From: Oscillatoria sp. SIO1A7
GTDB lineage: Bacteria > Cyanobacteriota > Cyanobacteriia > Cyanobacteriales > Laspinemataceae
Length of the DNA: 64,000 nt
Direction of reading: 5' to 3'
Assembly (NCBI GenBank): GCA_010672965.1
Contig: JAAHFN010000017.1
Coordinates: 45,709-109,708 of the forward strand
Position 1 is the stretch's first letter. Every line of letters starts with the position of its first letter. Shown piece after piece: positions 54,115 to 63,909 of the stretch. Made by a program: the position numbers and the translations under genes. Under the pieces are notes generated by a model that saw only the letters and a program-made list of their open reading frames with translations, made no database searches and had not been told where the DNA came from.

Positions 54115-56913
54115 ATGCGCTCAAATTTGATGCTCTCAAAAATCAGGGCAAACATTTGGCCGTGGCCAAAAAAATATCTAGCGGTTCTCGCCACAGCTTC
54201 CACTGTGGCGCTTTTTGTTATAGCTGGAGAAGCCGCTGGATGGTTTAGACTTTTGGAATGGGCGACCTTAGATCAATTGTTCCGCCTGCGACCTCCAGAA
54301 CCAGCAGACGAACGGATTTTAGTAGTAGAGATTAACGAGTCGGATATCGCCAATGTGGGACAGTGGCCGATGCCGGATCTGGTTTTAGCCCAGTTAATAG
54401 AAAACATTAGAGCTAAATCGCCAGCCGCGATCGGACTAGATCTTTACCGAGACTTATCAGTCGGCTCGGGCTATGAAAGACTGGTAGAGGTAATGAAGAC
54501 AACCTCAAATCTATTTGGGGTAGAAAAGATTGTCGGGACTAAAGTTGCGCCTCCCCCAATCTTACAAGACAACGATAGAGTCGCGATCGCCGATCTCGCA
54601 ACTGATGCCGATGGTAAAATTCGTCGCGCATTATTGTCCGTAGAAGACGAATCGGGACCTCCTAAACTAGGACTGGGCGTAGTTTTGGCATTGAAGTATC
54701 TCGAAGCTAAGAATATTGCCTTAGAAGTCGCAAATCAAGAAAAATCGCATCTGCGCTTGGGTCAAGCGGTATTTGTTCCCCTGACAGGGAATGAGGGCAC
54801 CTATCAAACTGAAGATATTGGCGGCTACCAAATCTTAATGAACTATCGAGGATTGCGAGAAAAATTCTCCTCGGTATCAATGACAGAAGTTCTCGAAAAT
54901 ACTGTAAAGCCAGAGTTAGTTTCGGGTCGCATAGTTTTAATTGGCTCCACTGCCAAAAGCCTAAACGACTATTTTTTCACACCCTACAGTAGTAACCTCA
55001 GTAAAAAACAACCAAGAATGGCGGGAGTGTTCGTTCATGCCAATCTAACCAGCCAAATTGTTAGTGCGGCTTTGGACGGACGCCCCTTGCTTAGAGCCTG
55101 GATGCACCCAATCCAGCGGTTGTGGATTGTAGTTTGGTCTTCGATTGGAGCAATGGGAAGCTGGATGCTGCTAGATATAACTAAATCTCGGAAAAAGATA
55201 ATTGGTTTGGGAGGAGTCGCGATCGCTATTACTATTGGTGGATCTGCTCTAACCGTATTGTGTTATATAGCCTTTTTATTTGGTTGGTTGATTCCTATTG
55301 TTACTCCACTCGTCGCCCTAGCAGCGTCGGCAGTTATAGCGACAAACTGCTACCAAATCTGGGAATTAAAACAAGCAAACGAACAATTAACAGATTATTC
55401 GCGAACTTTAGAACAGCGAGTGGAGGAAAGAACCGCAGAGCTGAAGCTAGCTAAAATAGTGGCAGATTCAGCCAACCATGCTAAGAGCGAATTCTTGGCT
55501 AATATGAGTCACGAACTGCGCACGCCGCTAAATGGTATTTTGGGTTACGCTCAGATTTTAGAGAGATACCCATCTCTCGGTGCTAAGGAATTAGAAGGAA
55601 TTCGCGTTATTCACCAGTGCGGCTCTCACCTGCTAACTTTAATAAACGATATTCTAGACCTCTCTAAAATAGAAGCGAGGAAACTAGAACTGTACCCAAC
55701 AGGTTTTAATTTTCCTACCTTTCTGACCGGGGTAGCGGAAATCTGCCGCATCAAGGCCGAACAAAAGGGAATTCAATTTACATCTCCCGAACTTTCTGGA
55801 CTTCCCCCTGGCATCGAGGCAGATGAAAAACGGCTGCGCCAAGTCTTAATTAATCTCCTAGGCAATGCCATAAAATTCACGGATACAGGCGGAGTGACTT
55901 TTTCTGTAAACCTGCTGGAAAATTACCCTAAGGCTAAGGATTTGGAATCTATAAGCACAGTCAAAATTCGCTTTCAAATAGAAGATACCGGCATTGGCAT
56001 GACCCAGGAACAGCAAGAAAAAATATTTCTTCCCTTCGAGCAGGTGGGAGAGAGTTCCCGGATGGCAGAAGGGACGGGACTGGGATTGGCGATTAGTAAA
56101 AAAATTGTCAATCTGATGGGCAGCCAATTAGAGGTAAAAAGCCAGTTGCAAGAGGGTTCTATTTTTTGGTTTGATGTCGAGCTATCGATCGCTACCGACT
56201 GGTTACAGCAAAATACGGCAGGAACCAAAGGAGAAATTGTCGGAGTTAAAGGCAAAAAACCGACAGTTATAATAGTGGACGATCTCAGAGAAAATCGCGT
56301 CCTCTTAAGAGAGGTACTGGAATCGATTGGTTTTGCCGTCTTGGAGGCTAGCAACGGTGGCGAGGGGCTAGAACTGGCAACCCAGCATCAACCAGATTTA
56401 ATTATTACCGATCTAAATGTACCAGTTATAGATGGTTTCGAGCTAATGGGAAAGATACGCAGCAATTCCCAACTCAAAGAAACGCCAATAATTGTTTCCT
56501 CAGCTAGCGTCTTTGACAGGGACAAGCAAAAAAGTTTTCAAGCTGGGGCAGATGAGTTTCTACCCAAGCCGGTACAGGTAGAAGACCTGCTGAAGATGTT
56601 ACAAAAGCATTTGCAACTAGAATGGATCTATGAAGAGAAATCTGCCTCCGTTGCCCAAAAAGATTCCACAATCGCTGAGGAGCTAATCAATTCCAGTACC
56701 ATCATGGTGCCTCCCAATCGCGCAGAATTAGAACAGCTCTACGATCTGACTATGATGGGCAATCTTCAAGGTATCGAGATGGCTTGTCTGGATTTAGAGC
56801 AGAAAGATTCAGTGTATGTTCCTTTTGCTCGGGAGTTACAGAAATACGCAAATAGTTTCGCCCTCGATAAAATAGAAAAATTTATAGAGCAATATTTAGA
56901 AAAATCTGCTTGA
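54115..56913 (+). CDS. CHASE2-domain hybrid histidine kinase
   Basis: 932 aa. N-terminal membrane helix (~22-42), extracytoplasmic CHASE2 domain (~55-310: [28 protein letters not shown]), two or three membrane helices (~330-420), coiled coil (~420-445), HisKA (H466 in [12 protein letters not shown]), HATPase ([24 protein letters not shown]) and receiver (D766 in I-I-T-D-L-N-V-P), then a ~100-residue C-terminal tail. It senses an outside signal and phosphorelays. No output partner is adjacent. It is co-oriented with DUF928; ATG 54115 follows a weak ribosome site. Confidence 0.92.
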   Translation: MRSNLMLSKIRANIWPWPKKYLAVLATASTVALFVIAGEAAGWFRLLEWATLDQLFRLRPPEPADERILVVEINESDIANVGQWPMPDLVLAQLIENIRAKSPAAIGLDLYRDLSVGSGYERLVEVMKTTSNLFGVEKIVGTKVAPPPILQDNDRVAIADLATDADGKIRRALLSVEDESGPPKLGLGVVLALKYLEAKNIALEVANQEKSHLRLGQAVFVPLTGNEGTYQTEDIGGYQILMNYRGLREKFSSVSMTEVLENTVKPELVSGRIVLIGSTAKSLNDYFFTPYSSNLSKKQPRMAGVFVHANLTSQIVSAALDGRPLLRAWMHPIQRLWIVVWSSIGAMGSWMLLDITKSRKKIIGLGGVAIAITIGGSALTVLCYIAFLFGWLIPIVTPLVALAASAVIATNCYQIWELKQANEQLTDYSRTLEQRVEERTAELKLAKIVADSANHAKSEFLANMSHELRTPLNGILGYAQILERYPSLGAKELEGIRVIHQCGSHLLTLINDILDLSKIEARKLELYPTGFNFPTFLTGVAEICRIKAEQKGIQFTSPELSGLPPGIEADEKRLRQVLINLLGNAIKFTDTGGVTFSVNLLENYPKAKDLESISTVKIRFQIEDTGIGMTQEQQEKIFLPFEQVGESSRMAEGTGLGLAISKKIVNLMGSQLEVKSQLQEGSIFWFDVELSIATDWLQQNTAGTKGEIVGVKGKKPTVIIVDDLRENRVLLREVLESIGFAVLEASNGGEGLELATQHQPDLIITDLNVPVIDGFELMGKIRSNSQLKETPIIVSSASVFDRDKQKSFQAGADEFLPKPVQVEDLLKMLQKHLQLEWIYEEKSASVAQKDSTIAEELINSSTIMVPPNRAELEQLYDLTMMGNLQGIEMACLDLEQKDSVYVPFARELQKYANSFALDKIEKFIEQYLEKSA

Positions 56914-57092
56914 GAGGCGATCGGTGCTGTTCTACAGGGAGAAATTTAGTTGGGGTTTTAGCCTAAGTTTTGGCCTACCCAGAGCAAGTCCAATCCCCGT
57001 TTGGCATACGTCCTCCCTATGCCAGTGCTATGGGTAGGGAAAAGGCATCATCCCCAGCAAGCATTTTAATATTTATTAAGCATTTATACTTA

Positions 57093-57184
57093 CAGGACTT
57101 ACGCATTAACGCTATATACGGTAGGGGCGATTTCACCATTTGCCCTACATTTAGGATACATCTCTACAATTTGCGTAAGTCCTG
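57093..57184. mobile_element. 92-bp miniature element with 5-bp target duplication
   Basis: CAGGACTTACGCA and TTGCGTAAGTCCTG ends, flanked by ACTTA at 57088-57092 and 57185-57189. Same family as 24680 and 46790. A half-end CAGGACTTACGC recurs at about 57372. Confidence 0.9.
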
Positions 57185-57249
57185 ACTTAGAGGCGTAGCT
57201 TCTTGTCTGACGGGAGCATTTCAATTTTGTAATAGTGTCTTGTCGGTCC

Positions 57250-57321
57250 TGTAGGTTGGGTTGAGGCACGAAACCCAACAATGACCCTCTAGTTGGGTTT
57301 CGTTCCTCAACCCAACCTACA
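57250..57321. repeat. GTAGGTTGGGTTGAGG palindrome
   Basis: ~30-bp arms, one mismatch, enclosing CGAAACCCAAC/GTTGGGTTTCG. It is a widespread cyanobacterial extragenic palindrome. A relative with perfect 40-bp arms lies at 63815-63909. Confidence 0.9.
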
Positions 57322-57813
57322 ACTTGCTACAACTTGCAAAAGTGAAATGCTTCTTGTCTGACATTTCAAACAGGACTTACGCTTTATGGTGCTTCGCGGT
57401 CAGCTCGTTCTATAAATCTACTGTCCGATGCGCCAGCACCCTACATCCAGAGTCTCGGCATTTTGTCAAAAATAAGTTGCTTTTTCCCAGAGCGAACGGG
57501 TATCTCGCCCATTAAGCCAATAGCCCGAAACTCAAAAATTAACCCTCTCAAGAGATTTTGTTCTTGTCTCCGACAAGAGCGGGCAAATGATAAAATTATT
57601 ATTTGGGATGATATAAACTATGCTTTATACTTCGACCCAAGGCTGAAAGATTAAGCAATACTACTTATCTACCCTGTTTTTGTGAAGTCTATGCTCTTAT
57701 CAGTAGAAAGCTAATTGCCAATGGGCTCCTGGCTGTTTTCTATAGGACCCAAAGACCTGGGAAATGTATTGTGTTACTATAGATCGCAATCTGGAAAAAA
57801 AATTATAAAAAAA

Positions 57814-59133
57814 ATGACAGGAAACATGATTAAAATTTTGTTGGTTGATGATAACCCAACAAATTTAAAAGTTCTGTCTGGAGCAATGTCGGATTCTGGG
57901 TGGATGATTTTGGTAGCAACTGATGGAGAAAGAGCGATTAAACAAGCGGAATATGCCACTCCAGATCTTATTTTGCTAGATGTAATGATGCCGGGAATAG
58001 ATGGTTTTGAAACCTGTTATAGGCTTAAGGATAATCCTATGACAGAGGAAATACCCGTGATTTTTATGACGGCACTTAACGATACGGTAGATAAGGTAAA
58101 AGGTTTAAATTTAGGAGCTGTGGACTATATTACTAAACCCTTTCAGCAAGAAGAGGTTTTGGCTCGGGTGGGGGTGCATATAAGGTTGCGATCGCTTAGC
58201 AAAAAGCTAATACAACAAAATGAAGTCCTAGAAAATAAGGTGCAAGAGCGTACTGCAGAATTGATGGATGCTCTCAATAATTTACAAAAATCTCAGGTAC
58301 AATTAGTAAAGAATGAAAAAATGTCTGCTCTGGGTCAGTTGGTCGCTGGAGTCGCCCATGAGATTAATAACCCCGTTGGCTTTATTGCTGGCAATCTCAG
58401 CCAAGCAGAGCAAGATATTAAAAGTTTAATAAAAATCATTGATTGTTATCAAAAAGAATATCCCAACCCAGCTTCCCATATTTTAGAGTTAAGCGAAGAA
58501 ATAGATTTGGAATATCTCAAGCAAGATGTTCCTGACATGATTGCTTCGATGAAACAAGGAACCGATCGCCTTCGCAATATTAGTATGTCTCTAAGGACTT
58601 TCTCCCGCTTAGACGATCGCGCCAGGGTTCAATTCAACGTTCACGAAGGAATTGATAGCACCTTATCTATCTTGAAACACCGCCTTAAAGCCAATGAAAA
58701 TCGTCCCGAAATTAAACTGCTGCGTCAATATGGTGAGGTGCCAGCGATTAAATGTTTCCCGGGTCAGCTCAATCAGGCTTTTATGAATATCCTCAGCAAT
58801 GCTATAGATGCTCTAGAAGAATCTAATAATGGACGTTCCTATCAAAATGTAAAGGAAAAGCCCAATCAGATTACAATCCGTACTTATCTTCTGGATGCGG
58901 ACTGGTTAGCTATTTCAATTGGAGACAATGGCTGCGGCATGAGCGAGGAAATACGCGCTAAAGTGTTCGACCATTTATTTACTACTAAGGCTGTGGGCAA
59001 AGGCACGGGTTTGGGATTGTCTATTTCTCGCGAAATCATTGAAGACAAGCACCAGGGTCGCCTGATATGTCACTCAGTTGTCGGTCAAGGAACGGAATTT
59101 ACGATTGAGCTGCCGATAAGCCCGGGAGACTAG
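57814..59133 (+). CDS. Response regulator-histidine kinase (REC-HisKA-HATPase)
   Basis: 439 aa, soluble. N-terminal receiver (I-K-I-L-L-V-D-D-N-P-T-N, D56 in L-L-D-V-M-M-P-G-I-D-G, K in Y-I-T-K-P-F), coiled coil (~125-165), HisKA with H182 in G-V-A-H-E-I-N-N-P-V-G-F, and HATPase (A-F-M-N-I-L-S-N-A-I-D-A, D-N-G-C-G-M, G-T-G-L-G-L-S-I). This is the cyanobacterial single-component arrangement where phosphorylation of REC gates the kinase. ATG 57814 or 57826 (AGGAAAC between them) are both plausible; the TTG at 57715 is rejected. It may accept phosphate from the CHASE2 kinase locus 0.9 kb upstream. Confidence 0.9.
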   Translation: MTGNMIKILLVDDNPTNLKVLSGAMSDSGWMILVATDGERAIKQAEYATPDLILLDVMMPGIDGFETCYRLKDNPMTEEIPVIFMTALNDTVDKVKGLNLGAVDYITKPFQQEEVLARVGVHIRLRSLSKKLIQQNEVLENKVQERTAELMDALNNLQKSQVQLVKNEKMSALGQLVAGVAHEINNPVGFIAGNLSQAEQDIKSLIKIIDCYQKEYPNPASHILELSEEIDLEYLKQDVPDMIASMKQGTDRLRNISMSLRTFSRLDDRARVQFNVHEGIDSTLSILKHRLKANENRPEIKLLRQYGEVPAIKCFPGQLNQAFMNILSNAIDALEESNNGRSYQNVKEKPNQITIRTYLLDADWLAISIGDNGCGMSEEIRAKVFDHLFTTKAVGKGTGLGLSISREIIEDKHQGRLICHSVVGQGTEFTIELPISPGD

Positions 59134-59144
59134 GAAATTAGGGA

Positions 59145-59340
59145 ATTGGGCATGGGGAATTGGGCATGGGGAATTGGGCATTGGACCCTTCGACTCCGCT
59201 CGCTCCGCTCAGGAGAGCCATTGGGCATTGGAGATTAAGCTGCTTGGGAAATCGCTTAATTTTCAAAACTATCTTGAGAGACTACTAGCAATTAGTTTTG
59301 AGCATTGAGCAGTTAGCTTTTTGCTGAATGCTTTTTGCTG
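59145..59340. repeat. GGGCATGGGGAATT repeats and CTTTTTGCTGAATG duplication
   Basis: Heptamer run with TTCGACTCCGCTCGCTCCGC inside, and a near-tandem GCTTTTTGCTGAATGC pair ahead of ruvB's stop. No gene. Confidence 0.7.
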
Positions 59341-59344
59341 AATG

Positions 59345-60502
59345 CTAAAACAGAGATAATTGTTCGCCCGGGTGTTGATAGTTTAAATGCTTCCAAGCTG
59401 CAGGGGTGGCGACGCGCCCTCGATGGGTTCGATTTAGATAGCCTATTTGCAGTAAGTAAGGTTCATAGACTTCTTCAATAGTTTGAGAATCTTCGCCAGT
59501 AGCCGCAGCGATGGTTTCCAAGCCGACCGGCCCTCCGTTAAAGTTTTCAATAATCGCGCTAAGCAGACGTCTATCCGTCCAATCTAAGCCGCAGGGATCT
59601 ACATTAAATAGTTCTAAGGCTTCTTTGGCTACGTCGGCATCGATCGCTCCCGATGCTTTGACTTGCATATAGTCTCGCACTCTTTTTAGCAGCCGGTTGG
59701 CAATGCGAGGAGTGCCACGGGAACGACGGGCAATTTCTTCGGCTCCTTCCTTGGTAATAGGGATATTTAAGATTCTAGAAGTGCGAAGTATTACTTCGGT
59801 CAGTTCTTCTACTTCATAAAAGCGCAATCTTTGAATCAGACCAAAGCGATCGCGCAGGGGTGAGGTTAGGGCACCGACTTTTGTGGTTGCTCCGACTAGG
59901 GTAAACGGCTGTAAAGGAATGCTGCGAGTGCGAGCGCTTTGTCCTTTGCCAATGGTAATATCGACCCGAGCATCTTCCATCGCCGGATAGAGAATTTCTT
60001 CTGTCATTCGGCTGAGGCGATGAATTTCGTCAATAAATAGGACATCTCCCGGTTGCAAGTTGACTAGCAAGCCGACAATATCCCGGGGACGTTCTAGGGC
60101 TGGGGCGGTAGTAATTTTACAATTAACGCCCATTTCTATTGCCAAAATTACGGCCATTGTGGTCTTGCCCAACCCAGGCGGACCGTAGAGCAATAAATGG
60201 TCTAAGGGCTCTTTTCTGGTTTTTGCTGCTTTAATCGCTATTTCCAGAACTTGCTTGAGGTCTGTTTGTCCTATGTAGGAGGATAAGCTTTGGGGCCTAA
60301 TGTTTTGTTCGGGTTTGCTGCTATTTTGCTCCTCAACAGCGATCGCTCTTGGTTCGACTAAGGAGCGATCCAAGGATTCTGCCTCTGGAGCGGAAACCTC
60401 TGCTGGAACTCCTGTATCAGCGGAATTCTCCCTAGGAGCGCTATGGCGCGATCGCCGCTTCTGGGGTTCTGGGGACTGATTTTTTGAAGAGATGATTGCC
60501 AT
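59345..60502 (-). CDS. ruvB: Holliday junction branch migration ATPase RuvB
   Basis: 385 aa, AAA+ motor of the RuvAB complex. It contains Y-I-G-Q-T-D-L-K, Walker [10 protein letters not shown] (~107-115), Walker [10 protein letters not shown], sensor 1 G-A-T-T-K-V-G, the arginine-finger region A-M-E-D-A-R-V-D-I, and the C-terminal winged-helix [11 protein letters not shown]. The ~65-residue N-terminal extension (S/P/E-rich) before the family core is longer than in E. coli, as in several cyanobacteria. The sequence appears complete and conserved. A repeat cluster lies upstream. Confidence 0.97.
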   Translation of the reverse strand: MAIISSKNQSPEPQKRRSRHSAPRENSADTGVPAEVSAPEAESLDRSLVEPRAIAVEEQNSSKPEQNIRPQSLSSYIGQTDLKQVLEIAIKAAKTRKEPLDHLLLYGPPGLGKTTMAVILAIEMGVNCKITTAPALERPRDIVGLLVNLQPGDVLFIDEIHRLSRMTEEILYPAMEDARVDITIGKGQSARTRSIPLQPFTLVGATTKVGALTSPLRDRFGLIQRLRFYEVEELTEVILRTSRILNIPITKEGAEEIARRSRGTPRIANRLLKRVRDYMQVKASGAIDADVAKEALELFNVDPCGLDWTDRRLLSAIIENFNGGPVGLETIAAATGEDSQTIEEVYEPYLLQIGYLNRTHRGRVATPAAWKHLNYQHPGEQLSLF

Positions 60503-60659
60503 AATTTAATTCTAGCTTGCTTAGGGAGCGATCGGGCGATCGCTTTCGCCCCTACCGACTGCTCGGACAAGCACGGATAGGTCTTACAAACGACAGGCGA
60601 GACCTCCATTTTAAAAAAGCGGTTGCATTTAAAATACCAACGCCTATCTGAAAAACTCC

Positions 60660-60945
60660 CTGGTAGGGGTATGTAGGAGATGTAAAGGCGACAGCATCCC
60701 AAGCGACAATCTTTTCTCTTATGGTAAAGTTATTATCTTGGGATGCTTCGCCCCAGACGCGCCATACATCCCCGAGACAACCCAGGGCGAAGCATTCCAA
60801 CACAATATTTGCGAAGAGAGCAAAGGTCCGATACGGGAATGCTGTCGCCCCTACACCCCCCCTATGCAACCCAGGGCGAAGCATTCCAACACAATAAATT
60901 TTTGCGAAGAGAGCATTATCTCGGGAATGCTGTCGCCCCTACACC
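60660..60945. repeat. Cluster of palindromic cores upstream of ruvB
   Basis: GGCGACAGCATCCC...GGGATGCTTCGCCCC (60690-60754), then GGGCGAAGCATTCC...GGGAATGCTGTCGCCCC twice in inverted order. Each half pairs with the other. No coding region between 60503 and 61086. Confidence 0.85.
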
Positions 60946-61086
60946 TTATTAAGATCCGGGAAAATGGCGAGGTTATTGATTTGCAAAAAAGGTTAGCATG
61001 AGGGAGAGAAACCCCGATCGGAATTTCCCTAAATCCAAGTCCCCAATCCAAATTCCAAATGCTCAAGGCTAAAGACAACCAAGACT

Positions 61087-61452
61087 ATGACAGATACAGC
61101 GATCGCTACGATTACAACTACAGAAGTAGAAACCCTAGAGCAGTTCTACAGCTTACCAGAGCGAGCGGAAGTTATCCAATTTATCGATAAGTTTCCATTT
61201 CTGCTGCCGGTATTGCTGGAAGCACCGGAAAAAATTCGCCGTTATTTTCCCGAAGAGCCACTGGTGCTTAAGGTCGTCCGCGATCCAGAAATTGCCGACT
61301 ATGTACAACTGGTTCTTTCAATTTTGACAACTCTGGAACCTATGGAAGCGGTTGACAGGCAAAATCAGTTAGAGCGATATTGGTGGTCGGGCGTTTCATT
61401 GCAAGTATGGAAGCAGCTTTGCGTTCTTTTGGAGTATCCCGATGATTTTTGA
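61087..61452 (+). CDS. Hypothetical protein, partner of HEPN-like gene
   Basis: 121 aa: E-T-L-E-Q-F-Y-S-L-P-E-R-A-E-V-I-Q-F-I-D-K-F-P-F-L-L-P-V-L-L-E-A-P-E-K-I-R-R-Y-F-P, then R-D-P-E-I-A-D-Y-V-Q-L-V-L-S-I and W-W-S-G-V-S-L-Q-V-W. The pattern resembles the cyanobacterial family found upstream of HEPN-type genes, an antitoxin-like role. The 3' end overlaps the next start by 11 bp, indicating translational coupling. No DNA-binding motif is visible. Function inferred. Confidence 0.65.
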   Translation: MTDTAIATITTTEVETLEQFYSLPERAEVIQFIDKFPFLLPVLLEAPEKIRRYFPEEPLVLKVVRDPEIADYVQLVLSILTTLEPMEAVDRQNQLERYWWSGVSLQVWKQLCVLLEYPDDF

Positions 61453-61819
61453 TTGGTCAGAATATCTCGACTTAGCGAAAGAACTTGCAGGTGAAGCAAC
61501 TGCATCTGCCAAACCGGAGGCACGGAGGCGGGCTGCTATAGGTCTAGCTTATTATGCGGCTTTCATTTTGGCTCGAAATCATTTGCGAGATAAAGAAGGG
61601 CATTCGATTCCCAGAACAGGCGATGCTCACAGATATGTCGCCGAGCAGTTTAAGCTCAATCCCGATCCAGCTTATCAATCGGTGGCCAGTTCTTTGGCCA
61701 AGTTGCGACTTTATCGCCTACAAGCAGATTATGTAGATAGATACCCTGGACTATCTGGTATCGTCAACATAGCCTTAAGACTATCTGAAGAAGCGATCGC
61801 TAGTTTAAAAAGTTTGTAA
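61442..61819 (+). CDS. HEPN-like protein, possible toxin
   Basis: 125 aa, all-helical. R-R-R-A-A-I-G-L-A-Y-Y-A-A-F-I-L-A-R-N-H-L-R-D-K-E-G-H is characteristic of HEPN-family helices, and the R-N-H-L-R-D region could supply the RNase R-x4-6-H motif (exact pairing uncertain). It is coupled with the gene just upstream, a TA-like arrangement. No other gene follows for 180 bp. Confidence 0.65.
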   Translation: MIFDWSEYLDLAKELAGEATASAKPEARRRAAIGLAYYAAFILARNHLRDKEGHSIPRTGDAHRYVAEQFKLNPDPAYQSVASSLAKLRLYRLQADYVDRYPGLSGIVNIALRLSEEAIASLKSL

Positions 61820-61824
61820 AAATA

Positions 61825-61997
61825 TGTTTAGTGTTTGGTGCGCAGTGCGCACCACCCTACTACCCCTACTATATATTTAGTATTTGGTGCGCACTGCGCA
61901 CCGCACTGCGCACCCTACTAACCTAAACCCCACACCCCACACCCCACACCCCACACCCCACACCCCACACCCCACACCCTACACCCCACAACCTACA
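61825..61997. repeat. GGTGCGCAGTGCGCACC palindromes and CCCCACA run
   Basis: Two copies of the palindrome around TTTGGTGCGCA, then heptamers to the next stop codon. Confidence 0.85.
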
Positions 61998-61999
61998 AC

Positions 62000-63265
62000 C
62001 TAATTCCCTTCCAAAGCGCATTTAAGTAAAGGAATAAATTGAGCCTCGATCGCCTCATAAGCAGTATTGGCGATGGGTTCTATAGTTTCTACCAATTCTA
62101 GGGCGCGGGTATATTCTCCGGCTTCGGCATATTGTCTGGCGATCGCTCTTAAAGCCCGGATTTTTACTTCCAGAGATTCTTGGCTATTGGCCAACTCTAA
62201 AGCTAAATCGTATGCCCCGGCCGCCGCATAGCCGCCGGCTACTTCCTTCACCCAAGCCGAACTTTGCCCCATCGCTTCTGCCAGCTCTTGGGCTCGCTCG
62301 AATTGACCCGCCGCAGCATAGCGTCCTGCCAGGTTTGCTAGCAGATAACTATTTGGATCTACAGAAATAATCGCTTGAATTACCGACCAAGCCCGGTCGA
62401 AGCGATCGCGGGCAATGTATTGCAGGGCTAGGTCTGCTAAGGCGGCAGTTTTATAAGTATTGTCATCAATTGCCAGAGCCAGTTGCACCAGTTTTTCCAA
62501 TTGCGGGACGGTTGCATCTGCGGCGATTTTTTCTAATGCGCTGCCGCGTCCGTATCGATCCTCAATCTTGGCAACTATTTGCAGCGCCCGCTCGAATTGA
62601 CCGGCGGCGGCGTACTGTAAGGCGATTTCCATTTCCGCCCAAGCTACAGAATAGCTATCTAGCTCCCGAATCTCGTCGGCAAGCTCTAGGGCTTTCTCGA
62701 ACTGACCGGCAGCAGCATATTCGGCGGCAACATACCCTAGAGCTGATGGCAGAAAATGTTCTGCGTCCAAACTGCGGGCATATTCTTCGGCTTCGGCAAA
62801 GATTTCCGCCGCTTTGCGATCGCTTCCTGCAACAGCATGGGCTCTGGCAATTCTGGCCAATGCTCGGGCTTTATATACTACATATTGTTTGATGCTTGCA
62901 GCGATTTCTCTAGCTTTGTTGTCGTTGCCCGCCTCAACATAGCGCCCCGCAATTTCTGCGAAGTTTAATTCTCTAGTTAAGGCATCGTCCATTTTGTTGG
63001 CGATCGCCAGTGCTTCATCTAATTGTCCCGCCTCCATATAAGCCAGCGCCATTTCTTCCCATTCTCGGGCTTGATCGTTGGTCAGCATAGCGGTGGAACT
63101 CGAAACGGAAGAAGGGAGAAAGTCGAGCGGTCCGACTTGAACGCGACAAGATAGGGGAATGCCTCTTAGCTTTAGCTGGCTTTTGGCATTGGAGCGATCG
63201 CCGAGGTCGCACCCGGCCAATAGCATCATTCCCACCAAGGCAATTGAGGATAATATTTTTTTCAT
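62000..63265 (-). CDS. Lipoprotein with TPR-like helical repeats
   Basis: 421 aa from ATG 63265. Signal M-K-K-I-L-S-S-I-A-L-V-G-M-M-L-L-A-G-C gives a lipobox at Cys19, so it is anchored in a membrane. The rest is an array of ~30-35-residue helical repeats, each with A-A-A-G-Q-F-E-R-A-L-x-L or Y-V-E-A-G-(E/N) forms. The longer open frame (to 63439) is translated repeat DNA and rejected. A GGGCATT heptamer run lies immediately before the start. The function is unknown, with protein-protein interaction likely. Confidence 0.85.
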   Translation of the reverse strand: MKKILSSIALVGMMLLAGCDLGDRSNAKSQLKLRGIPLSCRVQVGPLDFLPSSVSSSTAMLTNDQAREWEEMALAYMEAGQLDEALAIANKMDDALTRELNFAEIAGRYVEAGNDNKAREIAASIKQYVVYKARALARIARAHAVAGSDRKAAEIFAEAEEYARSLDAEHFLPSALGYVAAEYAAAGQFEKALELADEIRELDSYSVAWAEMEIALQYAAAGQFERALQIVAKIEDRYGRGSALEKIAADATVPQLEKLVQLALAIDDNTYKTAALADLALQYIARDRFDRAWSVIQAIISVDPNSYLLANLAGRYAAAGQFERAQELAEAMGQSSAWVKEVAGGYAAAGAYDLALELANSQESLEVKIRALRAIARQYAEAGEYTRALELVETIEPIANTAYEAIEAQFIPLLKCALEGN

Positions 63266-63287
63266 GGAATTGGAAATTGGGAATTGG

Positions 63288-63326
63288 GCATTGGGCATTG
63301 GGCATTGGGCATTGGGCATTGGGCAG
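63288..63326. repeat. GGGCATT heptamer run upstream of the lipoprotein gene
   Basis: Five tandem units ending ~22 bp before the start codon, in the 5' leader. Confidence 0.9.
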
Positions 63327-63350
63327 ACAAATAGACCCTCGCAACAAGGT

Positions 63351-63690
63351 GTAGGGGCGACAGCATTCCCGAGATAACCTAGGTTATAAGAAAAATGTAT
63401 TGTATTGGAATGCTTCGCCCAAGAAACCCCGGGAACCACCCTACAAAGTGCGTTTATTAGAGGTATCGAGAGAGTGTAGGGGCGACAGCATTCCCGAGAT
63501 AACCTAGGTTATAAGAGAAATGTATTGTATTGGAATGCTTCGCCCAAAAAACCCCGGGAACCACCCTACAAAGTGCGTTTATTAGGGGTATCGAGAGAGT
63601 GTAGGGGCGACAGCATTCCCGAGACAGTTTCTTTATTATAAATAAACTATTGTATTGGAATGCTTTGCCCCAGAAACGTATGCCGCCTAC
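63351..63690. repeat. 125-bp tandem array with palindromic core
   Basis: GTAGGGGCGACAGCATTCCC starts at 63351, 63476 and 63601, exactly 125 bp apart. Each unit has the GGAATGCTTCGCCC partner. The end (63690-63725) has ATAAAAAACATACCCC, an end of the 23221-type element. Confidence 0.9.
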
Positions 63691-63814
63691 CGATCTCTTA
63701 AAAAGAGAGGATTATAAAAAACATACCCCGAGGAAAGGGGTTTGGGGTGGGTTGAAGGCATTTCCCGAAGCTGAGTCTAGTGCTTTGGCAAAGCTAAGAT
63801 TATTTGTAAATGTA

Positions 63815-63909
63815 GTGTGAATGTAGGTTGGGCCCGCCATCAACGAAACCCAACTATACCAATCGCTACGTTGGGTTTCGTTGATGGCGGGCCCAACCTA
63901 CATTCACAC
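63815..63909. repeat. Hairpin with perfect 40-bp arms
   Basis: GTGTGAATGTAGGTTGGGCC... and its exact reverse complement around a 15-base loop. It contains the CGAAACCCAAC motif of the 57250 palindrome. The loop is unmatched. Confidence 0.95.

Noticed and set aside
63266..63439. N-terminal extension of the lipoprotein
   Set aside because: It is translated heptamer and palindromic repeat. The lipobox signal starts at ATG 63265.
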